Counted from the first letter of the stretch, positions 34,340 to 42,842 are shown. The stretch: 55,447 bases of DNA from Streptomyces regalis (GCF_001509475.1 NZ_LLZG01000423.1:1-55447), one strand, 5' to 3'. Notes: generated by a model from the sequence alone, not told the origin. A program made the numbers and translations.

Positions 34340-34737
34340 GGTTCGTCCCGTCGCCGTGTCGTATCTCGTCCGTCCGCTCTGCACCAGAGGCTTCGGGTAC
34401 CCGCTCCTCGGCCCCTCATGTGCCGCTACTGCCGGGCCGGCTACTACGCGCCACGCGACAACGCCGATCCGGCCGGGCCCCGCGGCGGCATCACCTTCTT
34501 CGGCGGGCCGCAGATGGCCGACGGCCCGGACGGACTGCAGCCGGGGCACGCGCGCGTGCCGCTCGCGCCGTCGTCGACGGGGTGGCCGACTGAAGTCCAC
34601 CGGCCCGGCATGCTGCTCGCGCACCCAGGAGCCGGCCACCGAGAACGGCGTCGACGCCTACGAGTCCCGGCCGGCCCCGTTTCGCCCGTGGCACGCCGGG
34701 CACTCGGCGGCTGCGCCGACGTGGAGGGAGAAGTGCC
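34340..34737. other. Intergenic 398 bp with a possible gene remnant
   Basis: On the plus strand a frame opening at ATG 34418 (MCRYCRAGYYAPRDN, GGITFFGGPQMAD) has GC3-biased codons for about 70 codons. It then becomes incoherent, while a coding-like stretch continues in another frame (PATENGVDAYESRPAPF). It may be a frameshifted remnant; no family is recognised. The GGGTACCC at 34395-34402 and the promoter for the next gene lie here. Confidence 0.4.
34679..34703 (+). promoter_or_regulatory. SigB-like promoter of phosphoribosyltransferase 2
   Basis: GTTT-N15-GGGCAC, one mismatch from the GGGTAC -10. It ends 34 bp before the GTG start at 34738. Confidence 0.5.
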
Positions 34738-35391
34738 GTGTCATTCCGCGACCGTACCCACGCCGGACGGGAACTGGCCCTGCGGCTGGTCGAGTGGGCC
34801 GACTCCGGCGACCTGATCAATCTGCTCGTGCTGGCCCTGCCGCGCGGTGGCGTGCCCGTCGCCGCGGAGGTGGCCCGTGCGTTGCACGCCCCGCTGGACG
34901 TGCTGGTCACCCGCGAGATCAGCACCCCTGTCCGGCCGGAGACGGCGATCGGTGCGATCGTCGCCGACGATCCGCCGCTGTACGACCGCCAGAGCCTGGC
35001 CATGATGCACCTGTCCGAGGACCGGCTCGGCGATGTGATCGTGCGCGCACGCAACGAGCTGCACAGCAGTGAGTACCTCTACCGCGGCCGCCGCCCGCTC
35101 CCGTCCGTCAACGGCCGCACGGTCGTCCTCGTCGACGACGGCCTCGCCACCGGCCTGACCGCCACGGCGGCACTGCGCTTCCTGCGCCGCCACGGCCCGG
35201 CGCGACTGGTCCTGGCGGTGCCCGTCGGCAGCCCGCGGACCATTGCGTCCATCCGCCGCGACTGCGACGACCTCGTGTGTCTCGAGCAGCCGGCGTCACT
35301 CCATGTGGTCGGTGAGTGGTACGAGGATTTCGGCCAGGTCTCCGACGCGGACGTCGCACGGACGCTGCACGCGTTCCACGCCACGGCGTGA
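34738..35391 (+). CDS. Phosphoribosyltransferase family protein (copy 2)
   Basis: A 217-aa PRT, paralogous to the gene at 28809-29450. SFRDRTHAGRELALRLVEW, LALPRGGVPVAAEVARALHAPLDVLVTREI, the PRPP loop VLVDDGLATGLTATAA and the C-terminal GEWYEDFGQVSDADVARTL align block by block. In the loop the last threonine pair is altered (GLTA rather than GSTA). Start GTG 34738 after GGAGGGAG. A 9-bp repeat begins at its stop codon. Function as for copy 1: unknown base, likely stress-induced. Confidence 0.86.
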   Translation: MSFRDRTHAGRELALRLVEWADSGDLINLLVLALPRGGVPVAAEVARALHAPLDVLVTREISTPVRPETAIGAIVADDPPLYDRQSLAMMHLSEDRLGDVIVRARNELHSSEYLYRGRRPLPSVNGRTVVLVDDGLATGLTATAALRFLRRHGPARLVLAVPVGSPRTIASIRRDCDDLVCLEQPASLHVVGEWYEDFGQVSDADVARTLHAFHATA

Positions 35392-35435
35392 CAGAGGTGA
35401 CGCAGGTGGCACAGGTCGCACAGGTGGCACACGGG
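35389..35435. repeat. Five 9-bp repeats starting at the PRT2 stop codon
   Basis: TGACAGAGG, TGACGCAGG, TGGCACAGG, TCGCACAGG, TGGCACACG. The first unit begins with the natural TGA and the second supplies another in-frame TGA nine bases later; later units have drifted. Confidence 0.75.
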
Positions 35436-35441
35436 CGATGA

Positions 35442-36461
35442 TCAGCTCGCCCACGCCATCAGCCGTTCCCCCGTCTCAGGTGCCCGCAGCCTCGCCAGCG
35501 ACTCCTTCTCCAGCCGGCGGACGCGCTCACGCGTCAGGCCCACCTGCCTGGCGACCTGTTCGAGGGTGCGCTGCTCCCCGTCGTGCAGGCCGTAGCGGAG
35601 GCTGAGGATCATGGCCTCGCGGGGCGCGAGTGTGCCGATGGCCTTCCTCAGGTCCGCCGCGAGGGCCTGGTACTCGGCGATGTCCGCGGCCTGGAGCACC
35701 TCGGTGTCGGGGATGAGGTCGCCGACCACGGTCTCCCCGGTTTCGTCGACGGGCGTGTCCAGGCTGACCTCCTGCCGCCCGACCCGGCGCAGCCGGCGGA
35801 CCCGGTCCCCGGCGAAGCCGCTGTCACGGGCGACCTCCTCGACGGTGGGTGCGCGTCCCAGGTCGTGCTGAAGACGCCGCTCGATCTTGCCGAGCTTGCG
35901 CAGCTCCTCGACGACGTGCATGGGAAGCCGGACGACGCGGGCGTGCTGCGCCAGGCCCCGCTCGATGGCCTGGCGGATCCACCAGGTGGCGTACGTGGAG
36001 AACTTGAAGCCCTTGGTGTGGTCGAACTTCTCCACAGCCCGGATCAGTCCGAGGTTTCCCTCCTGGATGACGTCGAGCAGGGGGACACCCCGATGGGCGT
36101 GCCGCTTGGCCATCGCCACCACCAGCCGGAGGTTGGCCCGGATCATATGGTCCTTGGCGGCCCAGCCGTCACGGGCGGCCGCGTCCAGTTCCCGGCGCCT
36201 GGCCGGCTCCGGGGCGGGCTCGCCCCCGTCGGCCTGCCGCAGTTCCTCGGCGGCCCGCACTCCGGCCTCGATGCGCTGGGCCAGCCGTACTTCGTCCTCC
36301 GCGGTCAGCAGCGGGGTCGCCGCGATCCGGGCCAGGTACTGGCCGAGTAGATCCGGCTCCTCGTCGGGCTCGGGGACCCTGCCGCGCGAGCGTGCGGCGC
36401 GGGTGGAGGCACGGCGGCTCACCCGGGGGTCCGACGCGGGAGTCTGTGTCAGGGCAGGCAT
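35442..36461 (-). CDS. Group 2 RNA polymerase sigma factor (Hrd-like)
   Basis: A 339-aa sigma-70 factor without region 1.1. Region 1.2 (DLLGQYLARIAATPLLTAEDEV), region 2 (MIRANLRLVVAMAKRHAHRGVPLLDVIQEGNLGLIRAVEKFD, then FKFSTYATWWIRQAIERGL), region 3 and region 4 (TLEQVARQVGLTRERVRRLEKESLARL) are complete. The region 2.4 and 4.2 helices resemble the housekeeping sigma, so it probably reads HrdB-like promoters. Its own upstream region carries a SigB-type promoter, which would place it under general stress control. ATG 36461 has GGAGGG upstream; ATG 36482 is an alternative. Confidence 0.9.
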   Translation of the reverse strand: MPALTQTPASDPRVSRRASTRAARSRGRVPEPDEEPDLLGQYLARIAATPLLTAEDEVRLAQRIEAGVRAAEELRQADGGEPAPEPARRRELDAAARDGWAAKDHMIRANLRLVVAMAKRHAHRGVPLLDVIQEGNLGLIRAVEKFDHTKGFKFSTYATWWIRQAIERGLAQHARVVRLPMHVVEELRKLGKIERRLQHDLGRAPTVEEVARDSGFAGDRVRRLRRVGRQEVSLDTPVDETGETVVGDLIPDTEVLQAADIAEYQALAADLRKAIGTLAPREAMILSLRYGLHDGEQRTLEQVARQVGLTRERVRRLEKESLARLRAPETGERLMAWAS

Positions 36462-36509
36462 CCTCACGGCCCTCCGTCCCATCCTGTCCCCCGTGTTGCA
36501 GGGCTCCGG

Positions 36510-36534
36510 GTACCCGGACGGTCCGCGGCGAACC
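36510..36534 (-). promoter_or_regulatory. SigB-type promoter of the sigma factor gene
   Basis: Minus-strand GGTT-N15-GGGTAC, exact fit to GNNT-N14-16-GGGTAC. The palindrome CCGGGTACCCGG surrounds the -10. It lies 30-50 bp upstream of the two possible starts. Confidence 0.62.
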
Positions 36535-36649
36535 CCGAACGAGCCCTGCAGGGTCGGCGTCCGTCCTCGCCGACGGCGATGTCCCCCAGCGCGAACAGGA
36601 CTTCGCACTGCACCGAGCGGTGCTCCCTCCTGCGTGACATCGTGGTGCC

Positions 36650-37222
36650 ATGCCCATCGAGGTTCGCCCGGCTTCGGTCTTCGACGACGTCCGTACGGTG
36701 ATCGGCCCCAAGTCGCCCACAGCGAGCGTCTGTTGGTGCCTGAGCTACCGCATCCCGTCCAAGCTCAACAACGAACTCCGCGGGCCGGCCCGCGGTGAGT
36801 ACGTCGCCGAGCTGTGCCGCGCCGATCCGCCTCCGGGGGTGCTCGCCTACGACGGTGACGACCCGATCGGCTGGGCCGCGGTGGCCCCCCGCTCGGCCAC
36901 CTCCTTCGCCCGCAACCGCAAGATCCCGCACGTCGACGATCTGCCGGTCTGGTCGCTGTGGTGCATCCGCGTCCGCCCCGGCCATCGGAAGCAGGGAATC
37001 ACCCACGCCCTGATCGCCGGAGCGGTCGAGTTCGCCCGCGACCGGGGTGCGCCGGTGATCGAGGCGTACCCCCTCGACAACGGGGACGCAAGGGTCGACC
37101 TGACGATGGCGTACGCAGGGCTCCGGAGGAACTTCGAACGTGCCGGCTTCGTCCACGCGGCCGACACGACCTCCGTCCTGGCCGGGCATCCCCGGATCCT
37201 GATGCGCCTCGACCTGCGCTGA
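36650..37222 (+). CDS. GNAT family acetyltransferase
   Basis: A 190-aa GNAT. Acetyl-CoA binding motif A is at VWSLWCIRVRPGHRKQGITHALIAGAVEFARDRG (about residues 102-135); the N-terminus has CWCLSYRIP, typical of the actinobacterial subgroup with FARNRKIPHVDD before motif A. The acceptor is unknown. ATG 36650. No clear promoter of the SigB type. It is divergent from the sigma factor. Confidence 0.85.
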   Translation: MPIEVRPASVFDDVRTVIGPKSPTASVCWCLSYRIPSKLNNELRGPARGEYVAELCRADPPPGVLAYDGDDPIGWAAVAPRSATSFARNRKIPHVDDLPVWSLWCIRVRPGHRKQGITHALIAGAVEFARDRGAPVIEAYPLDNGDARVDLTMAYAGLRRNFERAGFVHAADTTSVLAGHPRILMRLDLR

Positions 37223-37240
37223 CGGATGGGCCTGGCCGGC

Positions 37241-38020
37241 TCAGTGGACGGAGAGGCCGCCGTCGACGAAGAGCGCCTGCCCGGTGACGTACGCGGAGGC
37301 GCGGCTGGCGAGGAACACCGCCGCGCCGGCGAAGTCCTCGGCCAGGCCGTTGCGCCCGACCATCGTGCGTGCGGCGAGCGCCGCCACCTTGTCGGGGTCG
37401 GACGACAGGCGTGCGTTGAGGGGCGTCATGACGAACCCCGGCACGAGCGTGTTGCAGGTGACGCCGTACGGCGACCATGCCTCCGCCTGTGAACGGGCCA
37501 GCGACTCCAGTGCGCCCTTGGAGACGCCGTAGGCGCCGCTCTGGACGAACGCCCGGTGCGCCTGCTGGGAGGTGATGTGGATGATCCGTCCGAAGCCCCG
37601 CTCGGCCATGCCGGGCCCGAACCGCTGCCCCAGCAGATAGGGCGCTTCCAGGTTCACGGCCATCGTGGTGTCCCACACGTCCTCGCTCAGCTCGCCCATC
37701 GGGGGCCGCAGATTGATCCCGGCGGAATTGACGAGGATGTCGGGCTCCCCGAACACTGCGGCCGCCTCGTCCGAGGCCCTTCGCACGCCGTCGCGCGTGC
37801 TCAGGTCGGCGCTCACCCATGCCGCCCGGCAGCCGTGGGCCTCCAGCTCGCCGGCCGTCGCGGCCAGCTCCGCCTCCTTGCGCGCCACGATCACCACACG
37901 CGCGCCCGCGCGGGCGAGGGCCTCGGCGATGGCCCGGCCGATGCCGGAACTGCCGCCGGTCACCACGGCGACCCGGCCGTCCAGGGAGAACAGTTCGGAG
38001 AGATATGCCTGCGAGATCAT
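37241..38020 (-). CDS. SDR family oxidoreductase (gluconate 5-dehydrogenase-like)
   Basis: A 259-aa classical SDR. VVTGGSSGIGRAIAEAL, NSAGINLRPPMGELSEDVWDTTMAVNLEAP, the catalytic ITSQQ and YGVSK, and the C-terminal SAYVTGQALFVDGG are complete. The NLRPP region resembles gluconate 5-dehydrogenases and related sugar-acid SDRs. Unlike the SDR at 1445-2107, its cofactor loop (VVIVARKEAEL) is intact. It ends 19 bp from the convergent GNAT gene. Its start is 11 bp from a MITE-like element, which may now lie where its promoter was. Confidence 0.85.
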   Translation of the reverse strand: MISQAYLSELFSLDGRVAVVTGGSSGIGRAIAEALARAGARVVIVARKEAELAATAGELEAHGCRAAWVSADLSTRDGVRRASDEAAAVFGEPDILVNSAGINLRPPMGELSEDVWDTTMAVNLEAPYLLGQRFGPGMAERGFGRIIHITSQQAHRAFVQSGAYGVSKGALESLARSQAEAWSPYGVTCNTLVPGFVMTPLNARLSSDPDKVAALAARTMVGRNGLAEDFAGAAVFLASRASAYVTGQALFVDGGLSVH

Positions 38021-38030
38021 GCCCGCACCC

Positions 38031-38198
38031 TAGGGCCTGTCCGGCGGATCAGGCCGGCTGCAAGACACAGTGCAGACCGGCCGAGCCGAGCGGTGTCTGG
38101 TGCGTGCAGCTGCAAGGCGGAGGAGCCGTGTCGATCAGCCGCTACCGCGGCGGGCGACGCGATGGGCGACGCCGGCATGATCCGCCGGACAGGCCCTA
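38031..38198. mobile_element. MITE-like element, 168 bp with 28-bp terminal inverted repeats
   Basis: Ends 38031-38051 and 38178-38198 are perfect 21-bp inverted repeats (TAGGGCCTGTCCGG outward). After one mismatch the match continues through GCCGGC to 28 bp. Both ends start with TA, as expected for TA-targeting transposases (IS630/mariner type). No transposase frame fits inside. Short elements with these GGGCCTGTCCGG ends are familiar in streptomycete intergenic DNA. Confidence 0.72.
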
Positions 38199-38253
38199 GC
38201 GGCGGGCCCGAGCGGCACACTGCCCCAGCCGGGCCTCGCGAAGCTGGTGCACG

Positions 38254-39705
38254 TCAGTGGCGCTGTGGCACAGGTTCCCGGGGGTCCAGGTGCAGGTGGG
38301 CGCCCTGGCGCCGTAGTGCGCGTTGGACCAGGTGGTACGGCACCTCGCGGGGGCTGCGGCCCAGGCGGACGGAGAGGGCGGCGCAGACTCCGGCCGCCTG
38401 GCCGGTCGCCATGGAGATGGGCATGACGCGGTAGGAGGAGTGCGCCACGTGCGAGCCGGAGATGCAGCGTCCGGCGACGAGCAGGCGGTCCGTGTCCTGG
38501 GGCAGCAGACAGCGCAGGGGGATGTCGTAGAAGTGCCCGCGAGGGACGCGTTTGAGGACGGTGCCGCTGCCCCTCGGGTTGTGGATGTCGACGGGGTAGG
38601 CGCCGTGCGCGACAGCGTCCGGGAAGGAGCGCGCGGCGAGGATGTCGTGGCCGGTGAGGTGGTAGTCGCCGAGGATGCGGCGGGTCTCCCGTACGCCGAT
38701 CTGGACGCCGCTCTGTGCCACGTACGACTTCTTGAATCCCGGTACCTTGCGCCGCAGGAAGCGGTCGATCTGTTCCATCTGGCGGCGTGCGGCGTACTCG
38801 GCGCGGCTGAGGTCCCACACGTCGGTGCCGAGCGCCCTGGTGACGCGGGTGCTGTTGACGCTGACCTCGCGGGGGTGCGGGGTGCCGAAGAACAGGATGT
38901 CCTCGCGGGGCAGGCGCAGTTCGCCCGCCTCGGTGGCCTCCTGGACGAGGTCCCACAGCCCGTGCACGCCCCGCCACTGGTCGGGATGCTCCCTGACGTA
39001 CTCGGAGAAGAGCGGCTGGAGGAAGTCGACGACGCGGAACATCAGCGTCATCGGCTGCACGAGCCCGTCCTCCGGCCGGCCGATCTCGTACGGCGCCCCG
39101 GCCGCTGCGGCGATGTCGCCGTCGCCGGTGCCGTCGACGACGACACCGGCGTCGATCACCACCGGGCCGGACTTGGTCTCGAAGACCACCCGCCAGCCGT
39201 CGTCCAGGGGCAGCGCGGCAGAGGCGAAGGAGTGGAACAGCATGTGCACGTCCTTCTCGTCCATCAGGTCGAGAAGGACGAGTTTGTAGAGCTCCGGGTC
39301 GAACGGCACGGTGTAGCCGGTGTCGGGGGACGGTGGGATGCAGGCCCCGCGTACGGTGAGCCGGTCCAGCAGGAGCCACAGGAAGCCGGCCACCACCGGT
39401 TCGCCCTCGCCGTGGTCGGTGGGCAGCAGCCGGCTGTCGTGTCCGCTTTCGTCGAACACGGCCTGCTTCTGCTCGTTGTGGAACGACATCAGCGGCATCA
39501 CCAGCGCCGCGGTGGCGTTGCCGCCGAGGAAGCCGTAGCGCTCCACGAGCACGACGTCGGCGCCGGCATCGGCCGCCGCGTAGGCTGCCGCGGTGCCGGC
39601 CGGGCCGCCGCCGACGACCAGGACGTCCGTGCGGCCCCCGTGGCGGGCCGCACGTGGTGGCAGGGTGACGGTCGTGGCGGGGCGGGGTGGTTCCAGGATC
39701 GGCAT
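38254..39705 (-). CDS. FAD-dependent oxidoreductase (FAD_oxidored family)
   Basis: A 483-aa flavoprotein. DVLVVGGGPAGTAAAYAAADAGADVVLVERYGFLGGNATAALV is the N-terminal FAD motif of the family. The middle contains VVIDAGVVVDGTGDGDIAAAAGAPYE and the end CLLPQDTDRLLVAGRCISGSHVAHSSYRVMPISMATGQAAGVCAAL, which contact FAD. Enzymes of this family act on varied substrates, some in sugar or polymer catabolism. The ATG at 39705 follows AGGAG. The substrate is unknown. It lies between a MITE and a polysaccharide pyruvyl transferase. Confidence 0.85.
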   Translation of the reverse strand: MPILEPPRPATTVTLPPRAARHGGRTDVLVVGGGPAGTAAAYAAADAGADVVLVERYGFLGGNATAALVMPLMSFHNEQKQAVFDESGHDSRLLPTDHGEGEPVVAGFLWLLLDRLTVRGACIPPSPDTGYTVPFDPELYKLVLLDLMDEKDVHMLFHSFASAALPLDDGWRVVFETKSGPVVIDAGVVVDGTGDGDIAAAAGAPYEIGRPEDGLVQPMTLMFRVVDFLQPLFSEYVREHPDQWRGVHGLWDLVQEATEAGELRLPREDILFFGTPHPREVSVNSTRVTRALGTDVWDLSRAEYAARRQMEQIDRFLRRKVPGFKKSYVAQSGVQIGVRETRRILGDYHLTGHDILAARSFPDAVAHGAYPVDIHNPRGSGTVLKRVPRGHFYDIPLRCLLPQDTDRLLVAGRCISGSHVAHSSYRVMPISMATGQAAGVCAALSVRLGRSPREVPYHLVQRALRRQGAHLHLDPREPVPQRH

Positions 39706-39780
39706 CGCTTCTCCTGTCGACTGGGTTCGGTTGCGGACGGCCCGCTCCCTCCCGGGCCCACGGCCCGCGGTGTCCCGGCG

Positions 39781-41016
39781 TCACGCCTCCTGGTCCCTCA
39801 GGTGGGCCGTCCCGGGGCCCGGGGTCAGGATCAGGTCGGCGCTCTGCGCCCGCCATGCCTCGCGGGGGCCGCCGTCGATGGAGTCCAGGAGGACTCCGCA
39901 GCGGGCGCAGGTCTCCCGGGCCAGGGCCCGCAGCCTCTGTACCCGGGTGTTCAGGTTCGCCTGCCGGTGCGGGAACTCGTCCCAGAGCCGGTCCACCTCG
40001 GCGAGCAGGAGTCCGGCCTGCTCCCGCGCCACACCGACGAGGGCGGGCGCCCCCGTACGGCGGGCGAAGTCGAAGACCTTGCCGGAATACGGCAGCGGCA
40101 GCACGGGCAGGCCGGACAGCGCGGCGAAGATCACGACGTGCAGGCGCATGCCGACGACCATGTCCAGGTGACTCATGAAGCCGAGGACCTGGCCTGGGCT
40201 GTAGGAGTTGTGCAGGATGCGGCCCAGGTCGGGGGCGCTCATCCGGGACAGGACGCCGTGGGCGTGCCGGACGTCCTGGCGCTCCATCGGCACGAAGACC
40301 ACGTGTGCGTCCAGGCGCCGGGCGAGGAAGTCCGCGACGTCGGCGAGCAGCGCGTGGTAGTCGTCCTCGTCGAGCTTCTCCGCCGCGCGGCCGGGCTCGC
40401 GCACGGACATCCCGACCAGCCGGGCATCGAGAGGCAGGCCTTCCAGCCGCATCATCTGCTCGGTGAAGGGTTCCGGCGCGAGCAGCAGCGCCGGGTCGGC
40501 GGTCACGGCGAGCTCGCCCTCGACGCCGATCTCCTCGAGCACGAGGCGGGACTCCTCGTCACGCACCACGACCTCGGTCATCTCCGGCAGCACGGTGCGC
40601 ACGGCCTCCCGGTCGTCCGCCTCCCGCAGCGGGCCCGCGCCCACCGCGTAGGCGAAGGTGGGCACGCCGCGCTCGTGAGCGGCCTTCACCAGACGTAGAT
40701 AGCGCCGTGCCTCCCCGTCGTAGAGGATCCCGCCGCCGCCGAGCACCAGCAGGTCCAGTCCGCCCAGGGCGTCGAGGACGGGTTTCTGCGGGACGCCCTC
40801 CCAGTCGATCACCTCGTCGGCTGCCGGCTGGTGGCTGCGGGTGTGGTCGGCGTTCCGGCTGAAGACGACGAGTCGTGCATGCGGCCGATGGGCACGCAGG
40901 CAGCTCAGAACACACATCAAAATCGCTTCGTCGCCGATGTTGCACCCGCCGTACGAGCCGAGCAGGCCGATCCGCAGATCCGGCGGGGCGGGCGACGGGT
41001 GCTGGTTGATCGCCAT
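39781..41016 (-). CDS. Polysaccharide pyruvyl transferase family protein (CsaB-like)
   Basis: A 411-aa GT-like enzyme. LRIGLLGSYGGCNIGDEAILMCVLSCLRAHRP and DLLVLGGGGILYDGEARRYLRL are the PS_pyruv_trans hallmarks, as are DMVVGMRLHVVIFAALSGLP and LPLPYSGKVFDFARRTG. Family members add pyruvate ketals to cell-wall polysaccharides, using phosphoenolpyruvate. ATG 41016 with GGGAG upstream. The closest promoter-like element lies about 290 bp upstream, giving a long possible leader. Confidence 0.87.
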   Translation of the reverse strand: MAINQHPSPAPPDLRIGLLGSYGGCNIGDEAILMCVLSCLRAHRPHARLVVFSRNADHTRSHQPAADEVIDWEGVPQKPVLDALGGLDLLVLGGGGILYDGEARRYLRLVKAAHERGVPTFAYAVGAGPLREADDREAVRTVLPEMTEVVVRDEESRLVLEEIGVEGELAVTADPALLLAPEPFTEQMMRLEGLPLDARLVGMSVREPGRAAEKLDEDDYHALLADVADFLARRLDAHVVFVPMERQDVRHAHGVLSRMSAPDLGRILHNSYSPGQVLGFMSHLDMVVGMRLHVVIFAALSGLPVLPLPYSGKVFDFARRTGAPALVGVAREQAGLLLAEVDRLWDEFPHRQANLNTRVQRLRALARETCARCGVLLDSIDGGPREAWRAQSADLILTPGPGTAHLRDQEA

Positions 41017-41307
41017 CCGGAACTCCCGTTCGAAGGAGGCGGGCGGGACCCAGGAGGCAGTCTCGTACGGTCCACGGGCCTCGGCCGGGAGACTGCGAGT
41101 TGGGGTCTTCTGGGGCTGACAACACGCCGTCGTGGCGTCGGGCCCGGGTAGCCCGGACCTTTCGGAGGAAACCTCACTTCGGACTGTCCGGCGGCCGCCG
41201 GTCCGGCACGGCGGCGAGGCACGGGCGACGAGGTGCGCCCGTAGGGACAGTATGGGCGCTCCCGCACCGCCCGTCCCTTCCGTCGACGAGCCGCGCTGCC
41301 GCGACGG

Positions 41308-41331
41308 GTACCCACCCTGCGCGGGCGACAC
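41308..41331 (-). promoter_or_regulatory. SigB-type promoter pointing at the pyruvyl transferase
   Basis: Minus-strand GTGT-N14-GGGTAC. It is an exact consensus match, but 290 bp from the next start codon. Confidence 0.5.
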
Positions 41332-41345
41332 GGGCGGGCGTGGCC

Positions 41346-41370
41346 GTGTCACCCGTCGGCGAGGGGGTAC
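41346..41370 (+). promoter_or_regulatory. SigB-type promoter of the 62-aa repeat protein gene
   Basis: GTGT-N15-GGGTAC, an exact consensus match. The -10 ends 80 bp before the ATG at 41451. Confidence 0.58.
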
Positions 41371-41450
41371 CCGGTTCCGCGCTCGACGGTGCCGGGCCCC
41401 TCCCCGCCCGAGGAGGGCCGACCGGCCGCCCTGTGCGCAGGAGGACCCCG

Positions 41451-41639
41451 ATGAGCGTGAGCCACCACACCCCGTCGCAGGCCGAGGGCGAGCGGGACGA
41501 CGCCGACACTCCACGGCCCGACCATCCGACTCCGGAGTACACGACGCCTTCCCAGGCCGAGGGCGAACGCGATGACGCCCCCACGACGACCGAGGACACC
41601 GCCGGCCCGGACACCGAGGTCCCCGGCACCGGTTCCTGA
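41451..41639 (+). CDS. Small acidic repeat protein
   Basis: A 62-aa hydrophilic protein with two copies of TPSQAEGERDDA, spaced 27 residues apart and joined by Pro/Thr/Asp-rich sequence. It is probably intrinsically disordered. ATG 41451 has GGAGGA at 7 bp and a SigB-type promoter upstream, so it is likely a real stress-induced gene even though no family is recognised. Acidic disordered small proteins of this kind can act in desiccation or osmotic protection, which is only a suggestion. Confidence 0.72.
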   Translation: MSVSHHTPSQAEGERDDADTPRPDHPTPEYTTPSQAEGERDDAPTTTEDTAGPDTEVPGTGS

Positions 41640-42208
41640 CGCCGCCGCACCGCTCAACCGCCGCATCTGCACCCCGACGACGAACGCCGGGCGCGCTGCG
41701 GTGCCGTCAGCCGGTGCTCGATCTCCGGTGGGACGGGGTCGCGCCGGCGCTGCAGACAGATCGGCGGCCGGCAACTCCTCCTCGCCACCGAGCCGCAGGC
41801 CGGACAGGCCCGCCGCCCTCCTGAGGGCTGCCCCGGTTTCCGTCAGGTGTCGTCGTCGCAGAAGGCGACGCAGGGCGTACGGATCCGGCGCACCGCCGGG
41901 CCCTCCGCCGGTGCGAGCGCGCCGTCCCGTCCAGCGCCGGGCCGCCGGCGAGGCTCGCGCCGACCCTCGTGGCCACCGGGAGCGGGCGGCACAGCCACCG
42001 GGGCAGACCATGGTGGCTACGGCCGTCGCGGCCGCCCGGCTCCGGGAGATGACGGGTCGTCAGTGAGGGCTACGCAGGCGCAGCCCAGGAAGCCGAGGGC
42101 CGTTGTCCGCCAAGTCCGCCGCGCAGCAGTGTGGGCCCATCGGCTGCGGGCACTCGGAGTCGGCGGCGGATCCGTTCGGATCGCCGCTCCAGGCGGGAGG
42201 TGAAGGAC
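41640..42208. other. 569-bp gene-poor region
   Basis: Both strands have open frames owing to high GC, but none shows a convincing start, ribosome-binding site or recognisable domain. Possible decayed coding sequence is suggested by arginine-rich frames only. The hemerythrin promoter lies at its right end. Otherwise nothing is identified. Confidence 0.5.
42129..42153 (+). promoter_or_regulatory. SigB-like promoter of the hemerythrin gene
   Basis: GTGT-N15-GGGCAC, one mismatch from the GGGTAC -10. The -10 and following bases (GGGCACTCGG) are the same as at phosphoribosyltransferase 2. It lies 55 bp upstream of the start. Confidence 0.5.
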
Positions 42209-42772
42209 GTGGGTCATGGCGGGAACGTCATCGACGAGTTGGTGACCGATCACCGCGAGGTCGAGCAGCTCTTCGGCAGGATCGAGGGGCTTGCGACCGG
42301 TGACAAGGACCGAAAGCTGTACGCCGACCAGGCCACGATGGAGCTGGTCCGGCACTCGGTGGCCGAGGAGGAGTACCTGTACCCGGCCGTGCGGGAGCAC
42401 GTGGCGGGCGGGGACGGCCTGGCCGACAAGGAGATCGACGATCACTCCAAGGCCGAGCAGATCATGAAGGACCTGGAAGGATGCGAAGCCGGTGATCCCG
42501 AGTTCGACCGGCTCGTCGGGATGCTGACGAGCGAGGTCCGCTCGCACATCGCCGACGAGGAGCAGAACCTCTTTCCCAAGCTGCGCGCGGCATGTTCCGC
42601 GCAGACGCTCGACGACCTGGGCGACAAGGTGCGTCAGGCGAAGAAGATGGCGCCGACCCGCCCGCACCCGTCCGCCCCGGACAAGCCGCCGGCCAACAAG
42701 CTGCTGGCCCCGGGAGCCGGCCTGGTGGACCGCCTGCGCGACGCGCTGACGGGACGCGGAAAGAAGGCCTGA
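42209..42772 (+). CDS. Hemerythrin domain-containing protein
   Basis: A 187-aa protein with a four-helix hemerythrin-like domain. The iron ligands are seen as TDHREVEQLF (His), RHSVAEEEYLYPAV (His, Glu), DDHSKAEQI (His) and SHIADEEQNLFP (His, Glu). A Pro/Lys-rich C-terminal tail follows. Such proteins bind O2 or NO, or store iron, under stress. Start GTG 42209 after GGAGGTG. Confidence 0.87.
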   Translation: MGHGGNVIDELVTDHREVEQLFGRIEGLATGDKDRKLYADQATMELVRHSVAEEEYLYPAVREHVAGGDGLADKEIDDHSKAEQIMKDLEGCEAGDPEFDRLVGMLTSEVRSHIADEEQNLFPKLRAACSAQTLDDLGDKVRQAKKMAPTRPHPSAPDKPPANKLLAPGAGLVDRLRDALTGRGKKA

Positions 42773-42842
42773 CCCCATTCGCCCGAGCGGCCGTGCGGTC
42801 CGCCCGCCCGAGGGCTGTGAGCAACCACGCTCGATGAGGGGA

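Larger units (their letters stand above)
41017..41450. other. 434-bp intergenic region with two divergent SigB-like promoters
   Basis: No ORF with gene-like codon use is seen on either strand, although frames are open by GC bias. GGGTAC elements at 41308-41313 (minus) and 41365-41370 (plus) carry good GTGT -35s. The minus promoter would give the pyruvyl transferase gene a leader of about 290 nt. Confidence 0.6.
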
